A stretch of DNA of 64,000 nucleotides from Jacaranda mimosifolia (GCA_018894105.1 CM032127.1:36042760-36106759), one strand, 5' to 3'; shown: positions 35,801-46,651, numbered from the stretch's first letter. Notes: generated from the sequence alone by a model not told the origin. A program made the numbers and translations.

Positions 35801-36719
35801 GAATGAGGTAGGAATGTAGAGTGTACTAAAACATGGTTATCTACTCAATTCTCCATGAAGGATTGGGAAAAGCATCGTATGTATTAGAAATACATATCTA
35901 TAGAGATAGATCAAGGAGGATGCTGGGGCTTTTCTAAACCCCGTACATTGATAAAATACTAAAGAGGTTTAGTATGAAAGAATCTAAGAAGGGATTTCTT
36001 GCCATGGGACATGGCATTCGTCTCTCCAAGTTTATGGTCTGTAAAACTGAAGACGAGAGACAAAGGATGCCCCACATACCTTATGTATTTTTCTATTTGG
36101 AGTATAATGCATGCGGTTCAATATACGAGACCGGATATGGAAAACTCGCTAAATGTTACAAGTAAGTTCCAATCCAACCCCTGTGAGAGTCACTGCATAG
36201 CCGTTAAAGCAATCCTAAAGTACTTGAGAAGGACTAAGGATTTTTTTAGTATACAGCAATGGAGAATTGAAACTGGATGGGTTTTCGAATTCAAGTTTCT
36301 AATCCGATGTAGATGACCTAAAATCCATTTCTGAATTTATATTTTGCCTCAATGGCGGCGCGATGAGTTTGAAGAGTTCTAAATAAGACACCACGACTGA
36401 CTCTACTATAGAGGCAGATTATATTGCGGTTTCAAAAGCTACAAAGGAAGGTGTTTGGATGACAAACTTCATTTAAGAGTTGAATATAGTGTATAGCATT
36501 GTTGAGCCAATAGTTGTCTTTTATGACAATAAAGAAGCAATAGCGCAAGCTAATGAGCCAAGATCTCGTTAGAAATTCAATCATATTTTGAGGCGATATC
36601 ATTGATAGAGATGACATCTGAGTGGAGAGAGTTACCTCAAAAAAGAATATAGCAAATCCACTGACTAAACCTTTAACGCAAAAAGTCTTTAAAGGACATC
36701 TTGAGGAGATGGGTCTTAA
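32888..36719 (+). pseudogene. R4 gag-pol remnant (gag, PR, IN, RT, RNase H)
   Basis: gag starts at ATG 32888 (MAKNPLTSILEAN, then a stop). It keeps LASMSNELKKTQEH, the full SFDQFIMNFNMSKQ-to-KKEKPL segment missing in R1-R3, and a K/R/S-rich tail. The zinc knuckle (33639-33680) is Y-F-H-C-GENGH-stop-KRNC: first Cys to Tyr, Trp to stop. The protease site reads E-T-I (33762-33770). A 193-codon open stretch (33760-34341) covers pre-integrase with LWHAKLGH and CKSC. Integrase has HMDDCGP, LRSD then a stop, and AAERRNR. The RT catalytic box is Y-V-N-D (35775-35786), with one Asp changed to Asn. RNase H remains to about 36719, next to the polypurine tract. Not functional. Confidence 0.85.
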
Positions 36720-36732
36720 GGCTATGGGAGAT
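36720..36732 (+). other. R4 polypurine tract
   Basis: GGCTATGGGAGAT directly before the 3' LTR. Compared with R1 the upstream part (GGCTTTAGGGCAAGT) has been deleted. Confidence 0.7.
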
Positions 36733-37674
36733 TGTTGGAATAATGTTTGGCAAGCCAATTAGATTAGCCTTGTAGAATTATTTCCTTATAAAACAATCTT
36801 GATTGAATGATATTCTTTATATGGCCTTCTTCATCTCATGCTCTTTATTTATTTACTTGCATTTAGATGAAGTCCTTAGATCACACAAGACTATGGAACT
36901 TGGTTATGCATTAGATAGTAATAATAGAATAAGTCATACACAATTGTGATCTTAAATCTTTCAAGTCAAAGGATCTTACAAGATGGGACATCTAAGATCT
37001 GAATAGACTTGTACTAATAATGCATAAATCCAAGGGTTGGATGTTGCTCCGTTCTATGTACAATCCTATATGAGATATGGATGCATGCTAGTGGTTGCTT
37101 GCTAGAGAACAAGATACTGAAGACCCACCAGGAGAATCTACTAGATAGTTGGAGAGGCAAGTAGATAGTGGAAAATTCTCTAGCTTATGTTAGTGCATAT
37201 TATTAGTCCTCTGGCCTGAGGATCCATGGTAACCTTATGTTTAGTTCTTATACTTTGACTCTTCCTTGGTCACCAATCTGACCCTTCGGGTTGATGTTGG
37301 GCATAAGCTACTAGACATGGAATCCGACTCCTTGCTTTTGTGAAGGGTGTGTGCATATTCTATGTATTCTATAAAGATTAATTCCAAGAAATCCTTGCGC
37401 AAAGTGGTGTGACAATTTGGAAAATGAGTTTTTCAAAGATAATGTCATACAATGGAAACAAACATTGAGAATAGAGACATAATATTGAGGCTATTGGGGA
37501 ACCAACAAATATCTCACCCTAGGCCTCTTTCGGAAGATAGAAGGAAAAAAGACCGTATTTACATGGTAAGCGTAGAGCTATAATGGTTCTCCAAAAGCAT
37601 TCATTTTGGCCAATTAGTTGGGCTCCATGAGTTTGAGGTTGGACACTGACCATGGAGATTAGGTACTCTTCAAT
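36733..37674 (+). repeat. R4 3' LTR, truncated
   Basis: TGTTGGAATAATG at the start; it follows the LTR consensus to CTCTTCAATTA and then switches to R1 leader sequence. Confidence 0.85.
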
Positions 37675-38463
37675 TATGGCTCTAAGTGCACCACTTAGTT
37701 AGGCTTATGGTCATCCCACCCTAGGAAAATGCTAGGCGCATTTATTTATTTATGCTTTCTATATCCTATTGATGTATGAGATGCATCACTAGGATATAAA
37801 GAACTTAAATAAGAAGATAAAATGATGAGATCTTTGCAAGCAAAAACCTTCCACTTAGAATGTCTAAATGTTTTCCAATATCAAGTCAAAATAGATACAA
37901 ATTAAAAGAGTTTAATTAATCCATGTCTTCTGCCAATAATATGTGGTAGGTCGATGCTACCATTATTTGTGTGACGTCTCACGAATTGTGGGTCACATTT
38001 GTAGTGGAAAGTTGTGATATTTACTTAGCAGGAAATACTGTTTGATTTGAGAATGCCCATACATTGGCACACGAGTCGTGGGATGTCGTGGGCCTACCTC
38101 AAATTGAAGATTGATTGGTAGGTACGACTTGATACCTAGTAATATAGATGTCCCACGAGTCGTAGGTCTACATGAAAAGTGAGGCAAAATATATTAAGAG
38201 TTGTATAAAATGCAATTAGCAAAAGCTGCTTACCTTTGGATTGTTTGTGGATGTCTCACGAGTCATGGGTTCACTTGCAAGTCTTAGGATCTTGATTCTC
38301 ACTAGGAAATGAGATTTTTCGAATTCTTCTAGGGGGTAAAGTATTTGATAAAATAGTGGGAGAAAAACATGTTTGAAAGACCATGAACACGTTTTTAATA
38401 TCAATATTCAATCAAATGCATATATTCTCTTTTTCACCTTTGAGGACTTGTGAAATCTAAAAA
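37675..38463 (+). other. R1 leader, right copy (5' truncated)
   Basis: Starts inside the leader (equivalent to about 9735 in the left copy) and keeps all four palindromes. Confidence 0.8.
37980..38267 (+). repeat. R1 right leader odd-palindrome cluster (4 copies)
   Basis: CACGAATTGTG (37980-37990), CACGAGTCGTG (38070-38080), CACGAGTCGTA (38154-38164) and CACGAGTCATG (38257-38267); spacing 90, 84 and 103 bp. Confidence 0.85.
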
Positions 38464-41400
38464 ATGGCTAATAAATCACTCAACATTTTTGGAAACTAAT
38501 AAACCAACTGGGCCAAACTACCATGATTGACTTAACCTCAAAAATCATTCTAGATTCCTATAAATGGATATATATCCTATATCAAGGTGCTCCTAATCCC
38601 AAGGGGATTATAGTATATCAAGAGACCTATGAAAAGTTCATGAATTGGGTTTAGGATCGTCCTATCCCTTAGTCTGATGATGGCATCTACAAACTTCAAA
38701 AGTCTCAAGGACACATAAATAGTAACTTGGTTAGAGTTTCAAGAGTTGTAAATCAAACAAGGTATCAAAAGTTCATGTTGTCAAAGAAGATTTATCAAGC
38801 TAGGATGGTTGTGAAGTCATGTGTCATCGACTGCGGTGTAAAGATGATTAGGCTAAGATAACTTTTTTCAACTTGGACGTAGTGATGGACACTGATCTCC
38901 ATAAGGATTTGATCCTCACATGCTCGCCGAGTTTTATTGATCAAAGTGGTGATCCAGAACGGAGACTACCATGACAAGGGCTAACCTTTGACACTTGTTT
39001 TCTCCTCCAAGTCTATGGGCCCTAGGGATGCTAGAAAAGGGGGTAAAAGGAAGAAAAGTTCTTCTTCTAAGGGAAAACAACCATTAAAAGCATCAAGAGG
39101 AGTCAAGAAGATTATAGAAGAAATAGTCGATATTAATTATTTCTACTTTGGCAAAATAGGCCACTAGAAGCGGTATTGCTAGGAGTACTTTGCAACCCTT
39201 AAGAAGGGTATGTACTTAATTGATGTGCGTTTAAGGATAAATTCTTCCTCTTGGATATATGATATTGCAAATGGTTCTTATCTTTGTAAGTTATAGAGAA
39301 TAGAAAGAAGAATGAATCTAAGTGATGTGGATATGATCCACCGCCTTGGCTAAGAAGTAAGAGTTGTGACCAAAGCCAAAGGCGTATAATAAGTTAGACT
39401 TGGGGAATTCCATACTTGTATTAGACCTTTGTTATAATGTACCATATATTGTTGAGAACATTATTTCAATTACCATTTTGGATAACAAAGGATTTGATCC
39501 TTCTATATTAAATGGGATTGAAGGCATTAAAGAATGGGTTCTTTAGTTGCTTATGGTACACTTGACAAAGGATTTTACATATTAGATTCCCAACTATCAC
39601 TAATGCACTTTCAACAAAGTAAGAAAGTTAGATAACCAAAAAGATGCCATTCTTTGGCATGCAAAACTTGGGCATGTCTCTAAAAATAATAAGATAAACA
39701 AGATGGAAGCCCTCAAAGCACTAGAAGTTAGTGGCATTAAGGACCTTCCTACTTGTGAATCTTATTTCAAGGGAAAAATGACTAAGGCTCCTTCTGTAGG
39801 ATAATAAGAGCACTTCACAAGTCTTTTGGATTTTATCCATATGGATATTTGTGACCCATAAAAAGCTAGTGCGAGAAGAGTCTATTCCTATTTCATCACA
39901 TTCACCGATGATCATAGTCGGTCTGGGCATGTGTATCTTATAAAGAGTAAGTCTGAAACCTTTGCAAAGTTCAAAGTGTATAAGAATAAAGTGGAAAAGC
40001 AATTGGCACTTAGTATTAAAGCCCTTTGATCGGATCGAAGGGGCGAATACTTAGGTACTGTATTCTTGGATTATCTAAAAGAAAATGAGATTATCTCAAA
40101 ATAGACTCCGCCCAGCATACCCCAACACAATGGAGTAGCCGATAGGAGAAATCTTACCTCGTTGGACATGGAACGTTCCATGATGAGCTTTTCTAATGTA
40201 CCTATATCCTTTTGCGGATATGCTTTAGAAACGGCAGCAAAATTACTAAATATAATACCTTCAAAGTCGGTGCCAAAAATGTCGCATGAGATGTGGTATG
40301 GCAAAGCACCCTCTTACCACTACTTAAGGGTCTGGGAATCTCCTGCTTACGTGAGACAGATAGTGGGAGATAGGTTGGATAGTAGATCCATATTATGCAA
40401 GTTTGCGGGATACCTAAGAGGGTTTATGGATTATTATTTTTATGATCCCTTAGAACAAATGGTGTTTGTTTCGAGGAATGTCACCTCTTTGGAAAAGGAA
40501 TTTCTATTGGATAGAAATGGTGTTATTGTTGAACTTGATGAAGTTCAAGATGATCATCAAATCCCACAGGCAGTGGAAACAAGCGAGTAATAAGAGTCTT
40601 GCACACAATATCTGAGAGGGTCGGATCAAATCAAGAAGCAATCCAAAAGGTTTGAATTTCTTTACGAGCCTGACCAATCGGATATTGATTCGAAGACCTA
40701 TGAGGAAGCTATGTTGGACATAGACTCAGGACATTGGCTGAACGCCATGAGATCCAAAATGGACTCCATGTACTCCAATAAAGTATAGACTTTGGTAGAT
40801 CCACCATAGGGAAAAGTTTCCATTGGTTGCAAGTGGATCCATAAGCAAAAGCTCAGATTTAATGGAGAGATAGTGATCTTTAAAGCACAACTAGTGTCAA
40901 AGGGTTACACTCAAAGACATGGTATTGATTTCAAGAAAACCTTTTCACTAGTTGTAATGCCTAAGTCCATTCGAATTCTACTTTCCATAAGCGTATATTA
41001 TGATTATGAGATATGGAAAATAGATGTGAAAACTGCTTTCCTCATTGGAAATATTAAAGAAAAAATTCTATATGAAGCAACCACAAGGTTTTACATCCAC
41101 ATGGAGTGAGCAAAAGGTTTGCAAACTCCACATATCCATTTATGGACTCAAAGAGGCATCCCAAAATTAGAACAAATGTTTTGGTTAGAAAGTCAAATCA
41201 TTTGGCTTTATTGAAAATGTGTATGAACCATGTGTGTATATAAACGCTAGTGGGAGTAGTACATAGTTTATTGTGCTTTGTGTCGATGACATCCTTCTCA
41301 TTGGGAATGAAGTAAGAATGTTAGAGTGTACTAAAGCGTGGTTATCTACATAATTCTCCATGAAGGATTTAGGATAAGCATCCTACATATTAGGAATACG

Positions 41401-42250
41401 TATCTATGAAGATAGATCGAGGAGGATACTGGGACTTTCCCAAACCCCGTACATTGATAAAAATACTAAAGAGGTTTAGTATGGAGATATCCATTTGGGG
41501 ATTCCTTCCCATAGGACATGACATTTGTCTCTCCAAGTCTATGGCCTCGGAGACTGAAGATGAGAGATAAAAGATGTCCTACCTACCTTATGTATCTACC
41601 ATAGGGAGCATAATGTATGCAGTTCAATGTACAAGACCAAATGTGACACACTCACTAAGTGTTACAAGTGGGTTCCAATTTGATCCCAATAAGAGTCACT
41701 AGACAGTCATAAAAATAATCCTTAAGTACTTAAGAAGGGCTGAAGGACACGTTTTTGGTATACGGTAATGGAGAATTGAAAATCAAGGGGGTTTTTGGAT
41801 TCTAATTTCCAATATGATGTAGATGACCTAAAATCCACTTCTGGGTTAATATTTTGCCTTAATAGTGGCATGGTGATTAGAAAAGTTCAAAACTAGACAC
41901 CACAGTCGAGATAACCACTGAGGTAAAATAATTTGTGGTTTTGGAAACTGTAAAGGAAAGTGTTTGGAAAAAAACTTCATCCAAGAGTTGGATATAGTGT
42001 CTAGCATACATGAGTCTATAGTTGTCTTTAGAAGAAAACTTAGGACTTGAGCCAAGATCTCATCAGTGATCCGAACATAGTAAATGCATTATCATTTGAT
42101 ATATGATATCAAGTGATAAAGGCGACAACTGAGTGGATATAGTTGCCTCAGAAGAAAATATAGTAAAACTACTTTTTAAACCCCTATATGTAAATGGCCT
42201 TTGAAGGGTGTCTTGAGAAGATGGACCTTAAGGCTATAGGAATTGGCTTT
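38464..42250 (+). pseudogene. R1 gag-pol remnant, right copy (gag to RNase H)
   Basis: gag ATG is at 38464. The zinc knuckle at 39138 reads Y-F-Y-F-G (both first Cys lost). The protease site D-I-A is at 39261-39269. Pre-integrase is followed by integrase, with HMDICDP keeping the first Asp, SDRRGEY the second, and VADRRN with Glu to Asp. A 142-codon open stretch (40162-40590) covers the C-terminal integrase (HEMWYGKAP, YYFYDPLEQ). RT has GCKWIHKQK, IDVKTAF and the box C-V-D-D at 41279-41290 (Tyr to Cys, both Asp kept). RNase H remnants reach the polypurine tract. Closest relative is the left R1 copy, with shared phrases SKSVPKMSHEMWYGKAP and LRGFMDYYFYDPLEQ. Confidence 0.85.
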
Positions 42251-42266
42251 AGGGCAAGTGGGAGAT
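42251..42266 (+). other. R1 polypurine tract
   Basis: AGGGCAAGTGGGAGAT directly upstream of the 3' LTR; best-preserved copy in the window. Confidence 0.85.
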
Positions 42267-44520
42267 TGTTGGAATAGTACCTCCCAAGATAATTAGATTG
42301 GCCTTGTAAACTATTTCCTTGTAAGACAATATTGATTGAATGATATTCATTATATGGCCATCTTTATATTATGCTCATTATTTACTTCACAAGCATTTTG
42401 ATGAAGCCCTTAGATCACATTAGATGATGGGACTTGATCATGCATTGGATGGTGATAATGGAATAAGTCTTACACGATCGTGATCTTAAATCTTTCAAAT
42501 CATAGGATCTTACGAGACAAGGCATCTAAGATCCGGATAGACTTGCACTAATGATGCATAAATCCAAGGGTTGGATGTTGCTCCGTTCCATGAGCAATCC
42601 CGGATGAGATATGGATAGTGTTAGTGAGTGTTTGTTAGAAAACAAGGTATTGAAGACCTGCCCGAAGAATGCACTAGATAGCCGAAGTGGCAAGTCAGTA
42701 GTGGTAAGTTCTCCAGCTTATGCTAGTGTATATTATTATTAGTCATTTAACTCGGGGATCCATGGTAACCTTGTGTTTGGTCCTTATGCTTTGACTCTTC
42801 TTTGGTCACTTAGCGGGCCACTCGGGTTGAGATTGGGCATGAGCTACTAGGCATGGAGGTTTGTGAGATCCAAGATGGAATCTGACTCCTCACTTTTACG
42901 AAGGGCAAGTGCATCTCCTATGCGTTTTATAATGATCGATTCCAAGAAATCTTTGCGCAAGGTTATGTGACAATTTAGAAAGGTGTTTCCAAAGATGAGG
43001 TCACTAAGGGAATTGAGCATTGAGAGTAGTAGCATAGTATTAAGGCTGTTAGGGAGCCGACTAATATCTTGCTCTAGGCCTCTTTCATGGAAATAAGAGA
43101 CGGAATGACTGTATTTGCATGATGCGCTTAATGTTAGAATGGTTCTTTAAGAGCATTCATTTTGGCTAATCAGTTGGGCTCCATGGGCTTGAGGTTGAAC
43201 ACTAGGCATAGAGATTGGGTATTCTTCAATTAATGAGATTAATTAAATTGAGTTGCTTAGTTTAAAGGAGTTTAAACTAATGTGAATATTTGATATTCCA
43301 TATGTCACAAGGAGTTGTGAACCCATGTCCAATGAATGGTAGAACCTAATGGGTCACACACAAAATCCAAATTGAATGACCTATTGAAGGAAGAAGAATT
43401 TTCTAAGTGTTAGAAAATTCACTCTTGACCGAATTTGAAGGAGACGAAAATTGAAGTCATTTTTGACTTGATCAATTTAAGAGTTAAATTGGCCAAATTA
43501 ATTTAAAATTTAAGTTAAGAACAATTAATTAAGGGTTATTAATTGATGCCACATGACTATCAATTGGTCAAATTAATTTAAGGGTTAAATTAATTTTGAT
43601 TAGCTTAAAGAGTTGAGTATTTTGACTTAAAAGTTAAGTTAAAGGATTATTAATTAAATTAAAGTGTGTAATTTAATTAAATTGGAGAGTTAATTTTGGA
43701 GAGTATTATTAAATGAAGGGTTCATTTAATATGGAATCAGAATTTATTTGTAAGACATTTCATGAGACGAAATGCAAATTCTAAATGACATTCAAATTCA
43801 CATTAATACTAATTATTAGTGGCCACCTTAGCATGGATATGTGGCATCCCATCCTTGAAGATGGTGTGTGACGACACACCCTCCTCCTCCTACATATAGA
43901 TATAGAAGGAGGATAGCCACATGTAATTCTAGCATTGTGCAAGGTGTGCAATATTCTCCCAACAACTTGGTAGTGGGCATTTAATAATTAGAATCCCCAA
44001 AAATCTCTCCAACCTCTTTCATCCTCCCCATCCATACTAGGCCTTTTTTCCTTTATTTCTCTGCAAATATCTCCAGCTATTTTTTTAGAGAAAAGGTCCA
44101 TCCATTTGATGCGTGGACTATATCGATAGAGTCAACACACTTGGGTTGCTATTGCTCTTGTTCAAGCAGTTTCTAGCAGCCAATTTCATTGAGTTCTGGG
44201 AGGCCTCTTGGTGTTCTGTTTGGGCTGATTTTTGGAGTGTTGTATCCTCAGGGAGTGATGACATTCTAGTAAAAATTTTAGCTTAGAAGAAGGAGTCCAA
44301 CCAACGGAAAAATAGTGGAGATTCTACTACACTAATGAGAAACTTCTTCAACGGTTGAAGAGAGTTTTTCTTGCTCCTTTGAATTTTCTATTTTCACCAA
44401 GGTATTTTCCTTATCTAAATCTGATTCCTGTGCATGTTTTGATCCTTGGAGATGTGTGTGGGCTAGTTACACTCATGTTTTTCTAAAATTTTTTGGATCC
44501 TAGTGCCATGCACACCTTCT
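42267..44520 (+). repeat. R1 3' LTR (2254 bp)
   Basis: TGTTGGAATAGTACC to CACACCTTCT. It resembles the 5' LTR at 6332 most closely, for example in the CCAACAACTTGGTAGTGGGC region. The end dinucleotide is CT instead of CA. Confidence 0.88.
43860..43912 (+). promoter_or_regulatory. R1 3' LTR twin hairpins, partly decayed
   Basis: GATGGTGTGT (43860-43869) pairs with ACACACCCTC (43874-43883) with one mismatch. CCTCCT (43886-43891) pairs with AGGAGG (43907-43912) around CATATAGATATAG. Confidence 0.55.
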
Positions 44521-44525
44521 ATAAG

Positions 44526-45231
44526 TCCTTTGACCTAAGGATCATAGTAATATTGTGTTTAGGTCCTCATGCTTTGACTCTTCCTTGATGACTTAGCGGA
44601 TCTTTCAGGTCGATTTTGGGTATGAGCTACTTAGACATGGAGGTTTGTGAGATCTAAGATGGGATCGGACTCTTTGTCATTGTGAAGGGCGAACGCATCT
44701 CCTATGTATTCTATAATGATCGATTCTAAGGAGTCCTGGCGCAAGGCAGTATGACAATTTGGGAAAGGAGTTTTTCAAAGATGAGGTCATAAACTGAAAT
44801 CAGACATTGGGAATAGCAACATAGTATCGAGGCTACTAGGGTGCCGGCAAATATATTACCCTAGGCCTCTTTTGGGAGATAGGAGACAAAAGAACTAATT
44901 TGCATGGCAAGTGTAGAGCTAGAATGATTCTCCAAAAGCTTATTCATTTTAGCTAATTAGTTGGTCTCCATGGGCTTGAGGTTGGACATCGACTATGGAG
45001 ATAGGGTACTCTTCAATTAATGGAGATTAATTGAATTGAGTTGATTAGTTTAAAGGAGTTTAAACTAAAGTGAATATTTTGATATTCTAGAAGTCACAAG
45101 AGTTGTGAGCCCATGTTCAAGGAATGGCAGAACCTAATGGATCACTCACAAAAGCTAATTGGAGATCCTACACGATGAAGGGAATTTTCTAAGAGTTAGA
45201 AAATTCCACCTGGTCTGATTTTAAGAAGGGA
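44526..45231 (+). mobile_element. H: outer copia LTR, right part, cut by the 5S array
   Basis: Continues the H LTR from TCCTTTGACC, right after ATAAG (44521-44525), the right R1 target duplication. It follows the LTR consensus through the GAATTTTCTAAGAGTTAG segment and stops at about 45231 where 5S sequence begins. Roughly 1.1 kb of the LTR 3' part is missing. Confidence 0.85.
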
Positions 45232-45632
45232 TGCACCTCTTTTTTCTTCTCTGCCCCCGCGCTTCGTATTATATATTTATTTATTCACTATTTCTTTTTC
45301 TTTTGCATCCTCGCTCGTTATCTCGATGCCCCCGCATCGGTGGCCCACGGCATCGGACGGCCAGAATCGCCCGGCCCCACGGCCCGTTCCTCACGGCTGC
45401 AGCTGCGCAGCGCCAAAAAGCGGCTGGTTGGGCCCCGAAACGCAGCTATTCGGCCTCCAAAATTGTCCCCAACGGGGTAGGCCCTATTAGCCACGTCGTG
45501 GGGCTCCGGACGAGCTTCGCAACTACATACTGTGCGCCGCGTAACTCCTCACGGATCGAAAGTTGCGCGTTTCGGAGATGCCGTAGCCGCGCGCGCATCA
45601 AGCACAAATCAATTCGGCGCGCGTTAGCCAGC
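45232..45632 (+). other. Partial first 5S unit: gene 3' end and alpha spacer
   Basis: Eight bases of 5S gene end, T-tract and a complete alpha spacer lead into 5S copy 1. The junction to the H LTR is at 45231/45232, uncertain by a few bases. Confidence 0.85.
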
Positions 45633-45751
45633 GGGTGCGATCATACCAGCACTAATGCACCGGATCCCATCAGAACTCCGAAGTTAAGCGTGCTTGGGCG
45701 AGAGTAGTACTAGGATGGGTGACCCCCTGGGAAGTCCTCGTGTTGCCCCCT
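45633..45751 (+). rRNA. 5S rRNA, copy 1
   Basis: Full length. Changes from the array consensus: A115 to C and C119 to T at the 3' end, which weaken the terminal helix. Confidence 0.93.
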
Positions 45752-46143
45752 TTTTTTCTTCTCTGCCCCCGCGCTTCGTATTATATATTTATTTATTCAC
45801 TATTTCTTTTTCTTTTGCATCCTCGCTCGTTATCTCGATGCCCCCGCATCGGTGGCCCACGGCATCGGACGGCCAGGATCGCCTGGCCCCACGGCCCGTT
45901 CCTCACGGCTGCAGCTGCGCAGCGCCAAAAAGCGCCGGTTGGGCCTCGAAACGCAGCTATTCGGCCTCCAAAATTGTCCCCAATGGGGCAAGCCCCATTG
46001 GCCACGTCGAGGGACTCCGGACGAGCTTCGCAACCGCATACTGTGCGCCGCGTAACTCCTCACGGATCGAAAGTTGCGCGTTTCGGAGGCGCCGTCGCCG
46101 CGCGCGCATCAAGCACGAATCAATTCGGCGCGCGTTAGCCAGC

Positions 46144-46259
46144 GTGTGCGATCATACCAGCACTAATGCACCGGATCCCATCAGAACTCCAAAGTTAAGC
46201 GTGCTTGGGCGATAGTACTAGGATGGGTGACCCCTTGGGAAGTCCTCGTGTTGCCCCCC
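46144..46259 (+). rRNA. 5S rRNA, copy 2, with 3-nt deletion
   Basis: 116 bp. A 3-nt deletion in GGGCGAGAGTAG lies between box A and box C; also G2 to T, G48 to A, C95 to T and A115 to C. Likely a pseudogene. Confidence 0.88.
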
Positions 46260-46651
46260 TTTTTTCTTCTCTGCCCCCGCGCTTCGTATTATATATTTAT
46301 TTATTCACTATTTCTTTTTCTTTTGCATCCTCGCTCGTTATCTCAATGCCCCCTTATCGGTGGCCCACGGCATCGGACGGCCAGGATCGCCCGGCCCCAC
46401 GGCCCGTTCCTCACGGCTGCAGCTGCGCAGCGCCAAAAAGCGGCCGGTTGGGCCCCGAAACGCAGCTATTCGGCCTCCAAATTGTCCCCAACACGGCAGG
46501 CCCCATTGGCCACCTCGTGCGGCTCCGAACGAGCTTCGCAACCGCGTACTGTGCGCCGCGTAACTCCTCACGGATCGAAAGTTGTGCGTTTCGGAGATGC
46601 CGTCGCCGCGTGCGCATCTTGCACAAATCAATTCGGCGCACGTTGGCCAGC

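Larger units (their letters stand above)
28734..37674 (+). mobile_element. R4: copia element with truncated 3' LTR
   Basis: The 5' LTR is 28734-30931, the PBS 30934, the internal region 30947-36732 and the 3' LTR 36733-37674 (first 942 bp only). R4 has the full-length gag form and keeps the second zinc-knuckle Cys, unlike R1-R3. It is thus the copy closest to an autonomous ancestor, although it too is full of stops. The 3' LTR joins the R1 leader at CAATTATGG (37671-37679), where a few bases of microhomology make the breakpoint uncertain by about 3 bp. Confidence 0.88.
6332..44520 (+). mobile_element. R1: copia element split and enlarged by nested insertions
   Basis: The 5' LTR starts at 6332 with TGTTGGAATA. 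The 3' LTR ends at 44520 (CACACCTTCT, terminal CA changed to CT). Flanks are ATTAG (6327-6331) and ATAAG (44521-44525), and the H LTR resumes exactly where it stopped. So the two ends belong to one insertion, now about 38 kb long. Its interior is not simply interrupted: the left part (to 13050) covers leader to reverse transcriptase, and the right part (from 37675) covers leader to RNase H. About 3.3 kb is therefore present twice. Between them lie an inverted 0.79-kb block, R2 with nested R3, a pararetrovirus-like fragment and R4. The two outer LTRs resemble each other more than they resemble the LTRs of R3 or R4. Lineage is probably Angela/Tork-type copia, judged from memory of protein motifs. 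Confidence 0.75.
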
